A DNA stretch of 64,000 nt from Combretum micranthum (GCA_024138025.1 JAMXBD010000365.1:868001-932000); one strand, 5' to 3'; positions 11,481 through 24,591 are shown, counted from the first letter of the stretch. Numbers and translations: made by a program. The notes: generated by a model from the sequence alone, not told the origin.

Positions 11481-13059
11481 CTAACTCACACTTCCCTTCC
11501 TCACCTCCTCAATTCTCGTTACATTAGCCGTCCTTTCCTACCGACCACTTTCTCCTTATCCTTTATAGGGTCAGAGTATTTTACTTCTTGAAATCCTTTC
11601 TTAAACTTTTGCATTACTCCATCATATTTTGAGTTCCCTTGATTTCCTTAACTAAGCTTAGTTCCAGCATTAAAATTGGGTAATTTCACTTCCATACCTT
11701 GCCTAGTGAATTTAAATCCTCAATTCCTTTAATTTTCTTGTTAGTTCCTTTTTGGCTCATGATTTATACTGTCACTTCTTCCTAACTTTTACTGTACGAT
11801 ATTTAAATTTCCAGGTCATCCTCTTTGATCAATTCCAACCATCCTCCTTTTTCACATTTAATTCCTCCTGTGCAAACAGATATCTAGAGCTTTTATGATC
11901 TGTTACATATATCTCACATTTTGTCATATAGATAGTGCCTCTAATGTTTCAAATCAGAGACAATTGTGGCTAACTCCTATTCATGCACAGGTAGTCCCCT
12001 CATCGGGTCTCAATTATCAGAACTATAAGTAATGACTTTTCCTTCCTTCATCAATACATATTCAAAGCCATTCCCTGGAGCATCACTATGCATCATATGA
12101 GATTCCTAGGTCTGGCAAAATCAAGGTCGATGCTGAAACTCGTTATTATTTTAATTCTTGAAAGCTTTTTCCTTTGCTTCTATTCATACAATTTCTCATT
12201 CCTCTACATTAACTAGGTATAAAGCCCAGTTATTGTTCCGTAAGAAAAATTATTTTACCAACTTGTATCTATTGTCAGCTCATTCCTAAAAGATTCTTAT
12301 TTGGGTTACTATTTAGGGATGTCTTCACTTCGCAATGGCCGTGATTTCCTCGGATCATCCAAAATCTTTTCGTAGCATATACTGTCTAAAAAGGATATCC
12401 GTTCTAACCAAAAGTCGTACCTAAATAGTTTAGCAAACGACTTATTTTCTCTTAGAGCTTGTATTGTCATCATAAGATGCTCCTAATGTTGTTCCTCACT
12501 TTTTGGGCATATCATGAAGTCCTCAACAAAGAATATTACATATTTGTCTAAGGGTGATTTGTACACTCTACTCGTAAGATTCATGCATGTTGTTGGAGCA
12601 TTATCAAATCAAAAGACATCTCCAAAAATTCATAGGGCCATACTTGGTACAAACAACTGACCTTAGTTCATTCTCGAGTTTTATCCTCGATGGATGATAA
12701 TTTAAGGCATAAATCAATGCGTGGAAACATGCAGACTCCTTGCAACCAATCAAAATATATCATTGATCCTAAGAAAACAAAAGATATCTATTCCTGACTG
12801 TAACTCATTGAGTTTACCATAAATTCGATACATAGCCCCAAGGATTCATCTTTCATCCTTGTAGGCAAAACAAGTGTGCCCCATGGCGAACACAGTAAGC
12901 CCTATGAGCTTCCGTTTCCACTATTCTTGCTTCTGGACTTTCAACTCCTATGGCTTCACCCATGCCATCTAATACGATGCCTTTGATATTGGTTATGTAT
13001 GAAGGGTCCAATTAATTCTCGAAATCATTCTTTACCTTATGAGTCGACCTAGGCCATAT
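11481..13059 (-). pseudogene. Decayed reverse transcriptase and RNase H of element 2
   Basis: RNase H traces lie at about 11870-12060 (minus): KVITYSS, ELATIVSDL and RHYLYD, which match [17 protein letters not shown] and RHYLYG of the family. The reverse transcriptase catalytic box at about 12519-12527 reads FVEDFMIC where the family has FIDDILIYS, so the first of the two catalytic aspartates is Glu. Upstream at about 12870 the SPWG-type phrase is recognisable. The region is interrupted at 13059 by the solo LTR 13060-18304, and the same reading direction resumes at 18305 with protease-linker sequence. Confidence 0.7.
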
Positions 13060-16000
13060 TGTAAGCCCATGGTTTTTAGAGTAATCCTAAGCCTTAACCC
13101 TAAGTCGAGAAGTCAACTAGAAACCTTAAATCAACAGATCTCAAGTTAAACCCTATAGTTTAGAATTGGAAATTTTGTGTTTGTAAACCGAGGATTTGAA
13201 AATTAAGTAAAGTATGTAGAATAGTTCGTAATATTATTTGATTTCTTAAAAATATCAGATTGGTTTATTTTCGGCTTATTTCGAACCCGATTGGATACTG
13301 TTTTTGGAAAGCATGTCTCGAGGCTTGGAAAATTAAAAATATATCTTTAATATTTTTAGACTCGTATTTTTATAAGGATTTCAAAAATATCGACATCATA
13401 ATTTTTCGGAATCTAAAAATATCAGTTATAGCTTATATAAGCATATTTTGACCGTACTGGTAACATATTTGTTGAAATACTAAAATAATTCAATTAATTA
13501 TTTAATTTTATTTGTGAAAATTCTGCCATTCATTTAAAAATATTTTTATTAATTTTATTTTATATATTTTCTTAATAAAAAGTATTTTTTCAACCCATAC
13601 TTCAAGTACACTTCAATTGTCACTTCTACACATTATTCAAGTTTTCTTTCACTCTGTTGGTCCCGAAAAGATAACCAAGAGGGAGGGTGAATTGGTTATA
13701 AAATTTACTTTTCAAAATTTTGAATAAGTTTCACACCACTTGGTTATTTAACTAAAATGGCTTTAAAACTTTTTTGTAACAGTAATCTAAACAAATAAAA
13801 ACTTTAAGGAAAGATTCGGATCAAAATTGAAACAACTCTTTCAAACTTGTAAACCTCCTGCCTAACTCTCTGAGTAAGAAAAATGTTAACAATTTACTCT
13901 CTGATTAACCTTCTGAGTAAATATCTATATGCAATGAACTTTCTGATTAACCTTCTGAGCATATAATGCATATATAAAACATAAACAATTAAGTACAAAA
14001 ATAAAGAGAGATAAGGAGAAGAAATTGCAAATTGATGTATAGAGGTTCCGCCTTGTGCGTCAATCCTCTCTTCCAGCTCCAAGCCAGGGTCCCGGTATTC
14101 CTCACCGGTGTGTTCCACTATCCAATCAATTCAAAGAAGTTACAAGAAGTATTTGCCAATCTTTTGGCTACAATTCGCTTAGCTTGATTCTCACAAACAA
14201 TCAATCAACTAAGCCTACTTGTAACTCTCAACTCACTAAGAGTAAAAACAAATTAAGAGGAATATAAAATTTGATTTTCCTCAATTTTTCGCTCAATGAA
14301 CAGTAAAATAAAATTGACAGATTTAGAATGCTTGGACTTTTTGAATTTCTCGTGTTGTCTCTGATTTGATCTCTAAAATTGTTCTCTTCTCTCTGCTTCG
14401 TCCTCCTCCTTTTATTTTAATTATTGCAACGGTTAGAAGCTCGATTGGATCAGCTCTTCCAGAATTCTCGCGCGTAGGACGAGTTCTTCAGTTTCCGCAA
14501 TATCAGCTTTAATTTATCTATCGATTGACTCATTTTGAATTTGAATACTTGAATTTATCTTCGTAATCAGTTTTAGATGATAATTTGAATATTCTACAAC
14601 TAATGTGATTATCTCTAAACTAAAAATTTGGACTTGAACTTGATCATGTTGAATCTTTGCACGTTCTTGTTACTGTTCATGCTTATCATCATTCTTCACG
14701 CGAAAATAATTTGGACATAATCCACAAAAATCTAATTTTGTAAATACTTCATATTGTCCATACTAAAAAATAAAATTCAGTTTGAGCTTCATGAAATTCA
14801 TTTTCTTTAATAATATTTTCGTGTTCCTTCAACCAATATTTAAACTAAAAAAATAATTCCCTGTGGATATAATCCAACTTTGTGGAACACATTGAGTATA
14901 ACACCCAATTTATACTCAACATTTGGAGCTAGGTCTTCAAAAATTAAATCGTGTTTGAAAACATTTGATTTTGTGCAGTTCATGTACCTACTGAGTTTCC
15001 TTCTGAGTATTAAACTCATTAATGCAGGACATATATATATACCTTCTGAGTAACCTTCTGAAAAGATATTCTCTCTATGTCCAAGTCTCTGAGTTACCTT
15101 CTAATGTATAATCTTACTTAAATACAAAATATTTTGTTATCATCAAAATCATCTCTTGAGAGAAATCAACACACTCATTCTACACTCCATTTCACCACAA
15201 ATGGCAGCTGACCACACTCCTAAAAATAGCCATTTTTGTTTTATTTTATTAATTTATTTAATGATTTAAAGTCTCTTTTAGTTATCACATTAAGTAACAC
15301 AAGTTACACTTTCAAAAATTAAGTTACAAATTAACTTCGCTTCTTTCTCTCTCTCTCTTTGGAATCATGTCCAGTCCCCTCCCCAATTCTGCCTTTATTT
15401 TATTTTTTTTCCATTTATTTAAAACACATTAATACACTTCTCTTTCTCTAATTAATGCCTTTTATTTACACCCTTTCATTTCTTTAAAACCCTACACCAT
15501 TTACTCTCTCTTTTCCTCTCTTTATTTCTTTCTTTGCCTTGTTTTTGCAAGAGAATACAAGCTACCCCCATGTCCATTTCTTATTTCCACACTCCATTCT
15601 TGAAGATTCTCTAAGTATACTTTCTTCTTAAGCTTCCATAGACACTATAGGTTGATTATATGGAGGTTTCATACATCAAAGGACTCTCCATAATGCCTAA
15701 AGGCTAGAGATGATGATGCCAAAACTTTGAAACACTCCGCTTGTTGATGATCTATAATAATATTGCTATATTTGTTGTCTTTAAGACTTTATTATCTTCA
15801 TATTTGTATTATACTTTGTAGATATAATTTTTATGAAGCTTTGGTTATGTTTATGTTTAGATATATAGGTTCAGAGCTTACTACCATGTATTTCTTTTAT
15901 ATTCATGTTCATATTATGTGTAGATCTTAGATTTAAACTTGAATAAAAATAGTGAAATTCGTATCTTGACAAAACCTATATTTAAAACCCTCTTCCAAGT

Positions 16001-18304
16001 CTCAAAATGAAAGTTTTAGTTGAGAAAATAAAAGTTTAGTGGATGTATATCATCAAGACTTCTTTTTATAAGAATCAAAGGTGATTTTCAAAAGTTACTT
16101 TCAAAATAAAAGTCTCATTTTCGGATTTAGGCCAAGACATAGTTTAAAAACATGTTTTACAACTCAAAAAAGAAGATTTTATTCAAGAAATAGAAGGTTC
16201 TTAAGATATGATATGTAAAGGATAATTTTCATAAGTCTTGATGGATTTTATCAAAAGATACGTTCTAAGATAATTTTTGAAAATTCGGATCTAAGCTAAG
16301 TCCCATTTTTAAAACCAATTATCTAACCTCAAAATGAAGATTTAGACAAAAATATAAAGGGCTCTTGGTATAGATATCCTAAGGATTGGAATTTCATAAG
16401 TTTATATGAGTTTTCCTAAATGGTATTTCTAAAATAGAGAGTTTTGTAAAAGACAAGTCTAGATCTTATTTTCATTCTAAAACTCAGAGAAGAAATTCGG
16501 ATTTAGGAAGAGATGAATTTTGAAAACCTTATTTTAGACTTCAAAACAAGAGTTTTATGTGGAAAATGGAATGCTTTGATAATAGGTGACATAAGAAAAT
16601 TATTTTCATTGAGTCATGTTTGTTTTAGCAAAGGATTTTCCTCAAAACAAGAAAATGAGTTTTAACTCAAAATTTCGGTTTTTACAAAAATAGATTCTTA
16701 TAATTTTCATTTGGATAATATCTTGATGATCATATAAGTATTTAATTCTTTATCTTCAGCTAGAAGTTCTTTTTACAAGTGTAGAACCAATATAAGTTGA
16801 TATAAAATTTTAAATGGAACAAAAGTAACAATTTTCAACAAGAACTCAAAACTGGAAATTTGTAACCCTACTATACAGTAGTTTTTTGACCCTAAAATGA
16901 CCTTGTATGTTTGATTTAACTTAGCAAATGAATAGATCTTTCGAAATAGATAGAAATTGATATATAATATACCCAATTTGAGTTAAAATGAGTTAGATAT
17001 GACCATTTTAATTTAGGACTTCAACTTAGGCGAAAATTGATGAACTTAGTAATTAGAATTGTTAAGTTTATTAGAACTTTATAAGAAATACTCATTTTGG
17101 GTATTCCTCGTACTTAGGTGATTTGGAGGACGGATTTCCATTCCCCAAGGGCTACTACGACTAGTGGATTTTTCTATATGGCCGAGTGAGTTTATTTCTT
17201 AAATAGTCGTGCTCATATATGTGCTTATAATCGTAGTGGCATTAGAATTAGGGAAAGATAAAATTGAGATGAATTCTGATCTAATCTTGGTTGAATGAAT
17301 GTTAAGTATATCGAAACAAGACTTGTTGTAAAAATATTATATGAGCTAGTATAGACTTGAATTGTCTGAAATTCTCTATGATCACTCTTAACTTACCTAA
17401 TTCACATGCCACGATTATATGAATAAACTGTACATGCATATCACGTATTGAGTTACATTGCATTGGCTGATATACCTTTGGTGGTATATTAGCGGATAGG
17501 CGAGGGGGCCTATGTTAACATTAAGGATATGAGATCGCTAAAGTTAACGAATGTGGGGTAGGCACATAAAACTACCACAATAAAACAACAGAGGTTGTAT
17601 AATTAAGAGAAAGAGATCGGGATTATGGTTGCATGACTTATGGACCACCCCACCCAATATTGGAATTATGATTACATGACTTATGGACCATCCCAACCCC
17701 AAATGGAGGGCGTAAATCCATTCACATATGGCTCCCGGAAAGTCATATGCTTGTATAATCATTTGCTTGTGCATTCCATATGACTGCTAATAACTTGCCT
17801 GTTATATACTGTTGTTGAGTATTAAATATTTGGAAATGAATCTCACTAAGCCTATTAGCTTACACCCCGATAGTTTTGTTGTGGTATTCCCATTTTTTAT
17901 TGTTCCAAGAGAACACTTTTCACAGGGTTATCTTTTGGATGAAGGAGCTTTTGAAGAAGTCAGGACCTAGCTAGAGGCGTGGACTTCTAGGAAAATCTCT
18001 TTAACATAAATCCTAATATTTGTAATATGGTTTTAAACTGGATAGACTTCAATTATTATTTTGGCGAGGGTATGCCCCTTTGACTTTTGTAAAGACTTAA
18101 CTTGTTTATCTTGTTGTGGTTTCTATTCTTAATGCTATTGTGGCCTTCTTAAGACTATTTGATTCAAAGTGTAATCCTAAAAATTGTGCAAGTACACCTT
18201 ACACCCGATATGTAAACTTATGGGATGACTAAGGATGTCATACTTAAGTTTAAATATTAAGTGTTGTGGACTGTCGCGTTTTAGGTACCCTTTGGGGTGT
18301 GACA
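13060..18304 (+). mobile_element. Solo LTR, family C (copy 1), with a nested insertion
   Basis: The ends are TGTAAGCCC and GGGGTGTGACA. Both flanks carry CATAT (13055-13059 and 18305-18309), a perfect 5-bp target duplication inside element 2 pol. Without the nested element it is about 3.7 kb and aligns with the solo LTR at 44131-47565. No primer site, polypurine tract or coding sequence is present, so it is a solo LTR left by recombination between two LTRs. The TATAAATA found in copy 2 is not kept here: the corresponding place at about 15485 reads TTTAAAACC. Confidence 0.9.
13655..15171 (+). mobile_element. Nested LTR, probably Ty1/copia (SIRE-like), solo
   Basis: It starts TGTTGGTCCC, ends GAAATCAACA (terminal TGTTG/CAACA) and is flanked by CACTC on both sides (13650-13654 and 15172-15176). 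The opening, with a GAGGGAGGGTGAATTGG phrase, is common in plant copia-type LTRs. It holds no recognisable protein. CTGAGTAACCTTCTGAG-like phrases recur in two clusters, about 13866-13965 and 14988-15105. A solo LTR is most likely; a short non-autonomous element with two small LTRs is the alternative. Confidence 0.75.
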
Positions 18305-18309
18305 CATAT

Positions 18310-18760
18310 TCTGGGATTACGTCTGAGTACTTAACCATTATTGGTATATCTTCTGTTTTTCCTATGATTCTTCCTTATCCCATGTATCCTCAATAGGCAT
18401 TATCTCTTCATCATTCATCCTTATCTCTCAAGAATTTAATTTATTTTCTTGGCGTGTTGTAGTTCCTTTTAACAACTTCACCTTTTTCCATATTGCTCAT
18501 ATTAGTTTACTATTTCCTCTCAACAATCCATAATAGCTTAAACCGTAGTTAACTAGCTCATACTAGGGATGATGTCGTACTTACTTATCTCTAACACTGC
18601 CAGCTCTCCTTCTTGAAGGGGTGTCCTGGTATCTCCATTGAACAATCCTTTGATGTCTCCCGAGTCGGCACAACACTTCCATTTTCTCAGAATCCATAGT
18701 AAAACTTACATCTCTCATTTTTTTTTTTGAATTTTTGCATATGATACATTAAATGGACCT
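18310..18760 (-). pseudogene. Decayed protease and linker of element 2
   Basis: On the minus strand the end near 18320 keeps a YSDVIPEY phrase, like EFSDVFPDEL in element 4. At about 18540-18600 an IIPSMS-stop-LTTV-stop-AIMDC series matches VILGMSWL...DC at the C-terminal side of the protease. At about 18625-18690 a segment corresponds to 57070-57130 of element 4. The active-site DTGA is not readable. This is the continuation of the pol interrupted at 13059. Confidence 0.6.
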
Positions 18761-20248
18761 TCCTTGACATCATTCCTTTTCGTCATTTGAGAACCTATTT
18801 CTACAATCTTCGAAATTTTTACTTTTATTTCATGTTCTTCCAACTTAATTATCCGACCTCTATCTAGATTTCCAAATAATCCTGGTCTTTCCATTTCTTT
18901 GCTATCTTTGAAAGATTCAGATATATATATTGTAGAAGGTGTGTACCCATTTTCGCATTACTTATCCACTCTACATCATGAGGAGAAAATTCTGCACTAT
19001 GTATCACTTTCTAGCTAAAGAGAAATAGTCTTCCGGAATTTTTCAACAAAACTTCTTAAGCCACTAAAGATTTTCCCTTCTAACCCAACCAATTTTTCTT
19101 CATCGTTTTCGCAAAAGGTTCTATCAAAACATGGGCCACTCCTTTTTAAAGTCTGGTATTGAGCTTTATTGGGTTCTTTAGTAATATAGCGGTGGTGATG
19201 ATATGGCGTCTTGCACACTCTGGATCTAGGGAAGTTCTTTGCTCGTGGTTTCAATTTCTTCGGATTCACCTACTTGTACTTTGCCACTTAGATTTCAAGG
19301 TTTTCCATTACACTATCTCGTAAACACTAAATCGTAATTTGCAGAAATTAAGTAATAAATCAAAATTTCAATAAGCTATAATAATTCGAAGTCATGAAAT
19401 CCAATTCAAGAAAATTTGGAAATATTAATATGTAGAATAGAAATCATAACTCAATGCAGGAAATCAAGCAAAAGAAATCGAACATGATGATTCAATGGGT
19501 GCAATGATATGCATATATTTCGTTCTTGATTATGACTTCCTAGGAGAATATTAGATATTATGTTCCTTATTAGCTGCATGCTTGATCGCATTATTTGTTA
19601 AGAAAACGAAATGTTCTTCCATAAACAAGTACATGTTAAATTTCATTAGATCATATCAAAGTCATACATTCGATCGAGTCTTTCACATTATACTTACAAA
19701 ACATGAAAACCATGCTACTCGACTAATTTAGTCCTATCAGAATTACAAATTCTTGCTAAGCCAAGAAAGGAAAACATAAGACAAGAAACTAAACACATAA
19801 CACTCCAAGATTCTCTAAAGACATCACTAAGGCAATTTAGCATTCCTCATCGCCTATTACAAAATTTTCAGTTAGACTGATGTGGGTTATGCTTGTCACC
19901 ACTACTTCTTTCACTCTTAGGAGTCTCCTGGTGTAGGGGTCGGAGGTCGATCTCTACTAGACGAACTACCATCATCCTTCCTAACAAACAGATTCAAATA
20001 TTCTCTCACTATCATTCTCTTCTTCCTAGGTAGCCAAGTTCGCTCCTCCTGCTTGGTTTCCTCCTCTTCTTTCTCTTCCTCTTCTTCTTCTTCTTCTTCT
20101 GCCTCTTCAATCCTATCCTGCATATCTCTATCCTACTCTAGTTTCTTCTAAATTTCTCTTATCATTCTCCTGGACTTCCCTCATCATATCATCCTCCGAA
20201 TGTTCATTCCTTATAGGATCAATGGGGACTTCATTTGTCAACTTTTGG
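18761..20248 (-). other. Uncharacterised internal part of element 2
   Basis: The gag region would be expected here, but I cannot identify gag. A minus-strand open frame at 19015-19269 (84 aa, basic, two cysteines) has no family I recognise. Another at 19917-20123 is dominated by a Glu run made by a TTC/GAA microsatellite (about 20052-20102) and is probably not a gene. The rest is AT-rich with no visible structure. Confidence 0.35.
20052..20102. repeat. TTC/GAA-rich microsatellite
   Basis: An interrupted run of TCTTCC and TTCTTC units, giving a poly-Glu frame on the minus strand. Confidence 0.7.
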
Positions 20249-22815
20249 TGTCACGCCCCATAGGGTATCCTAAATGTAACAGCCTGCCACATACTATAAA
20301 AGACTCTCGAATTTCTATTCGAGCCCTTCGGGAGTCTTGTATAGATGTCAAGCGTCCCTTTACGACAATAGAATACTCAATCGATGGAGTTAAGAAGTTT
20401 AATGTGGCATTCATTAGCCATAGATAATAAACCAAAACACATATTTATACTTTACAAAATCTAAGGGGCATTCCCCCGCAAAATAATATCAAGTCCATTA
20501 CAGTCATCCAGAGTCCTTTAGTTTCCAACGGAAGTCTAAACAAAAGCGAAGTAAACTTCTATGGGAAACTCCTATCTCCGGTACCTGAGCGGTGGCTTAC
20601 CTCGGCCTAAGCCAAATGAACTCGTGCTGCAACAAATAAAAGCTATGGGGGCATAAGCTAACTAGCTTAGTGAGTAAGAACTTCCATATCACAATTAATA
20701 CAATCCATTCAAACAAGTGATTATTCACGCAAATGTATGGATCATACAAATGAGTTCAACAAACATATGACCAGCCGAAAATCATATGTGGATGGACTTA
20801 CGCCCTCCATCCTATGGTACGACACCGTTTAAGCTCACGGTCAACTGAACAATAATTCGTTTTATGGATCACGATTAACCAACATATTCGTTTTATGGAT
20901 CACAAAAAACCAACTAATGCTAATGCTCCATCCCCGTCGTGATATGAATGAGTCCAATTATAATTGAGGTCAAATATATATTAATTCAATTCTTTTAGGT
21001 GACCAACAATTATTCGCAGACAATCAATATAAAATGCTAGCAAATCAATCAATAGCTTAACATCCGGTTTCGATATTTCTTAAGTTTCATTTCACACATC
21101 AACAGCAGACAAATATATAATTCCCATATACCCCATCATACATATCCATTTTTATCTTTGCCTACACCACTAGTGCCACTAACAATACAATCACAAACAT
21201 TAATTGAGAGTGGAAGTAGTACTCACTCGGTCATGACTCGCCGGTCTTTAGTAATAGTAATCGGGTGGTAAGGTATCGTCTTACTCGGGATCACTACCAA
21301 ATAAGAATAATCCTAATAAGAATCTCATCATTTAACTATTCCAAGCTATGCATCTAAACTAGATGAATTCGGAATTCGCGCTATTTGCGGAAGTTCCAAC
21401 TTAAAACGGCTATAACTTGGTCATTTTAACTCGGAATTTCGCAAATTTTATATCGATCTCTATCTACTTCGAAAGATCTATCTATTTCTAATATTATTTT
21501 CAAGTTTTGAAAACATTAAGGTCACGGAACAGTAGGATCAGATCTGTTCCATAAATTCTCGATTCCGAAAAATTGTTTTGCATTTGATAAAAATGTTCCT
21601 AGTTGATGATTCATGTATAGATGGTATATGAATGAGTTCCTAATATGAATATCATGTAATGAGCTCAATATATGCATGGTTTTGATGATCTTTGATGATG
21701 AACTCCCATGGACTCCTAATTATTAAGAATTTCATAATGATCACTTATGAAAAGCTAAATTTTCCAACTTTACATTCCTAGGGTTCTTATGATTTTATTC
21801 TTGGAATTTACTTACCACCTAAATGAAAATGAGTTCTCAACATCTATATTAATCATGACCTTCATTTATGCATAAAAATCCACATTTTTCATTGGGTAAA
21901 TATGTTTTTAAACAAGCTACTCACAAAAATCCGAATTTTGTAAATTTCCTTTTCTTGCAATTTTTGTGGGGGAAAACTTGTTAATGCATCAAAAATTGAA
22001 GCTTCATTATATCTATTATCTAAAGGCTCCATTTAGCTCATAAAACATGCCATCTAAGCTTGGATACTAAGTGTTTATGTGGGCATCATCCAAAAATACG
22101 AATTTGACTATTAATTACTATCTCAATAATTTTCATTCTAACTCCACTACTTGTTTTATATTTTTCCCATGCCTAAACTCATCTAAACTTATGAAAATCA
22201 TTCCTTAAGGGCATCTATTACATATACCTTTATTTTTTATGAAAAATATGAGTTTTAAAGTGGTTTTGGTGGTCTTTAAGGTAGGGTTCTAATTTCATCC
22301 GAACTTCCAACAAATCATTTCTAACAAAACCTTTTCTTTTTCAATTTTCTTGAATTCTATACATGAAGATCTACTATCTAACATATCTATACATAAGCAA
22401 GGCTACATTTTTATGATCATCAATGCATGAAAATCCAAAATAACCATATGGACATGAATGTAGATGAAGATATAAATGTCTAAACACTAGATCTACTAAA
22501 TATAATGCATGAATCATAAGTTTCATGGCATGAACATCAATATATATGCAAGATCTCTACTTTACATGCATGAACAAGATAATATCTCAACAAAAACTCA
22601 TTTAAACACTAGATCCATGTCTTGTGATGGCTTGATATTCTTGTTCAAGTGTTTTCATGTCCCTAGCATTTTATCATTGGGATTAAATGTGAAAACACAC
22701 AAGAATAGCTTTGCCATTACAAGATTTAGGAAGAACAAAGCTTGAAATCAACATACCAATGGAAATTAGAAGTAGAAATGAAGAGGATTTGAGCTTGTGT
22801 GTGTGAGTGTGAGAG

Positions 22816-22841
22816 GGGGGGGGGGGGGGGGGGGGGGGGGG
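22816..22841. repeat. Long G run 1
   Basis: An uninterrupted G run of more than 20 bases follows a GTGTGTGAGTGTGAGA stretch and precedes GGCGCTCAC. Sister LTRs have no such run at this place, except the one at 30139-30190. Confidence 0.9.
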
Positions 22842-22933
22842 TGGCGCTCACAGCATTAATAGGGAGAGAAAGAGAGGGTTTTCTCTTTGAAAAAAATTGA
22901 ACAAGTGAAAATGAGGAGAGAGAGAGAAAAAGG

Positions 22934-22943
22934 TATTTATATA
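22934..22943 (-). promoter_or_regulatory. TATA box of LTR 20249-23656
   Basis: On the minus strand it reads TATATAAATA, collinear with the TATA boxes of the other long LTRs. Confidence 0.6.
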
Positions 22944-23015
22944 TGAATAAATTAGGGTTTGTTAATGAATAAAAATAGTAAAAACAAATCAAATGAGAGA
23001 GGGAAAAGGGAAAGG

Positions 23016-23040
23016 GGGGGGGGGGGGGGGGGGGGGGGGG
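23016..23040. repeat. Long G run 2
   Basis: A G run of more than 20 bases directly before CGGCGCCGGCC. The sister LTRs at the same place have only short runs, such as GAGAGGGG (about 9507) and GAGGAGGG (about 53350). Confidence 0.9.
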
Positions 23041-23656
23041 CGGCGCCGGCCTTAGGGGGGTGTGTGTGTGTGTGTTTGAAATTTGTTAAATTTGTAATTT
23101 ATGTAATTAAAATATAATAAATGTAATAATTATTTAGGAAACAAAAATTCTTGGAAAAGAAAATTGTAATGAGTAGTTGTAAGGATGTAAAAATAGGTAT
23201 GGGTAGTGTGTAGTATAGGTTGTACTTATGAATAGTAGACAAGATATCTACTTTACCGGTTGTAACGAAAACATGGGAAAAGGCTATAACTGTAATTTTT
23301 ATAGCCCAGAAAATTATAAAATTGATATTTTTAGAATCCTTATAAAATTATGGTTCTAATGAATATTCCGAAACATTTTTCTGAGTTCGTGGTCCTGGGG
23401 CACGCTTTTCCGTAATTGAGCTCGGGAAGGCTCGGAATTGAAAAATTCTCGAATTTAAAACTTTCAAAGGTCTAAAATATACTTTAGAATGATAATTCAT
23501 ATTCATTTACTTTATAAAACTTCTTTTATTATAAAACCGAAAGAAAGCCGGATTTAGGGTTCCTAGGCTTCTCTCACTAGACTTAAACTAGACTGGATGA
23601 GGGTTTCGCTTTTCAACTCGGGGTTTTCTTAACTACTGAGATTACCGGGGTTTACA

Positions 23657-24579
23657 TCGGGCCTTCTCCTAATACATATATGTCCCTCCACAAACTAGGA
23701 TCATAATCAGGTTCTATCCTGTGGCTATCCAGGATTTGTAATTCCTGATCAAAATCCAAATTGGGCGGGTTTGGCTCATTACTTGGTTCTTCCTCAATTT
23801 CAGCTGGTTGAGGTGTTCTAATTCGTTCGGCTTCTACCCAATTCGGGTCTTCCTCAGGTCTTCTTCCTCTTCACTTTCTACCTCGTCCTGATTTTTTGTT
23901 ACTGAGGACAACTCCAAACTGTATGCCTACTTCACTAGGAGGTGGTGCTTGAATTTCTAGGGATGTTAGAAAAATGTCCAGATATATATCTCTCCAATAG
24001 AAATGGTTGTTTGCATCGGCCTCAAGCCGTTCTATATGAGTCATCAGATCATCATGGGCATATATATATATATATATATATATATAAGGGTCTGATGTTC
24101 CTCCACACTCTAAAGTCAGGGTAGGGTAGGTTATCTTCCTTCTTTAAAATAAATGTGGCCTCCCTCAACATTGACTCATTGCCATAATCAACCATGATCC
24201 TTTCCACCGCATAAATTGTTTCTAGCATATACCATCTCCTTCTCCTGATCAGTCATATTTAATTTGATCAATCACTCTTTCCCATCATGTGTATCTAAGA
24301 GCTCTTTTCCATATCACATATACCTCCTTGAGAGTCCAAGGTCTCTTGGCCAAAGCAAAATCCTCATAAAGAATCCTCAGCCTTAATCTGTAGTCAACAA
24401 AGGTCTCACCCGTCCTCTTTAGAAATGTTCTGGCTCTTTCCGAGTTTCACCCGGGGATACATATACCAAAAAGAGATTTTCTAGTTAAATTCGACTTTCA
24501 ATTTCATTATTAACCTAATATTTGTTTATTCTTGTATTTTAGGTCATTAAATTCTATTCCAATGCTTTATATTTTTGTT
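23657..24579 (-). other. Leader and possible gag-like remnant of element 2
   Basis: This lies between the element 2 primer site and the inserted LTR. On the minus strand a frame at about 24420-24290 reads a GETFVDYRLRLRILYEDF-type stretch that could be a decayed gag segment, and about 24215-24120 contains ESMLREATFILKKEDNLP. I do not recognise either with certainty. An AT microsatellite is at 24059-24088. Confidence 0.3.
24059..24088. repeat. (AT)n microsatellite
   Basis: A run of about 13 TA dinucleotides. Confidence 0.9.
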
Positions 24580-24580
24580 A

Positions 24581-24591
24581 CTCTGATACCA
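24581..24591 (-). promoter_or_regulatory. Primer-binding site of element 2
   Basis: On the minus strand it reads TGGTATCAGAG, complementary to the initiator tRNA-Met 3' end. It is separated from the LTR by the 8 bases GTTTAAGT, the same spacer as in element 4. Confidence 0.8.

Larger units (their letters stand above)
20249..23656 (-). mobile_element. Long LTR inserted in element 2, same LTR group
   Basis: It begins TGTCACGCCCC and ends GGGGTTTACA, so it is a complete 3.4-kb LTR in minus orientation. It most resembles 50483-53970 (shared start and middle blocks, and the shared TCGGAATTTCGC dyad region). The TATA box is at 22934-22943 on the minus strand. It contains two very long G runs (about 22816-22841 and 23016-23040). 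The flanks are TTTGG and TCGGG, not a clean duplication, and neither a primer site nor a polypurine tract adjoins it. It may be a solo LTR with an eroded duplication or a recombinant. Confidence 0.75.

Noticed and set aside
19917..20123. Acidic protein with a Glu run
   Set aside because: The composition comes from a TTC/GAA microsatellite; no domain, and no intact neighbours.
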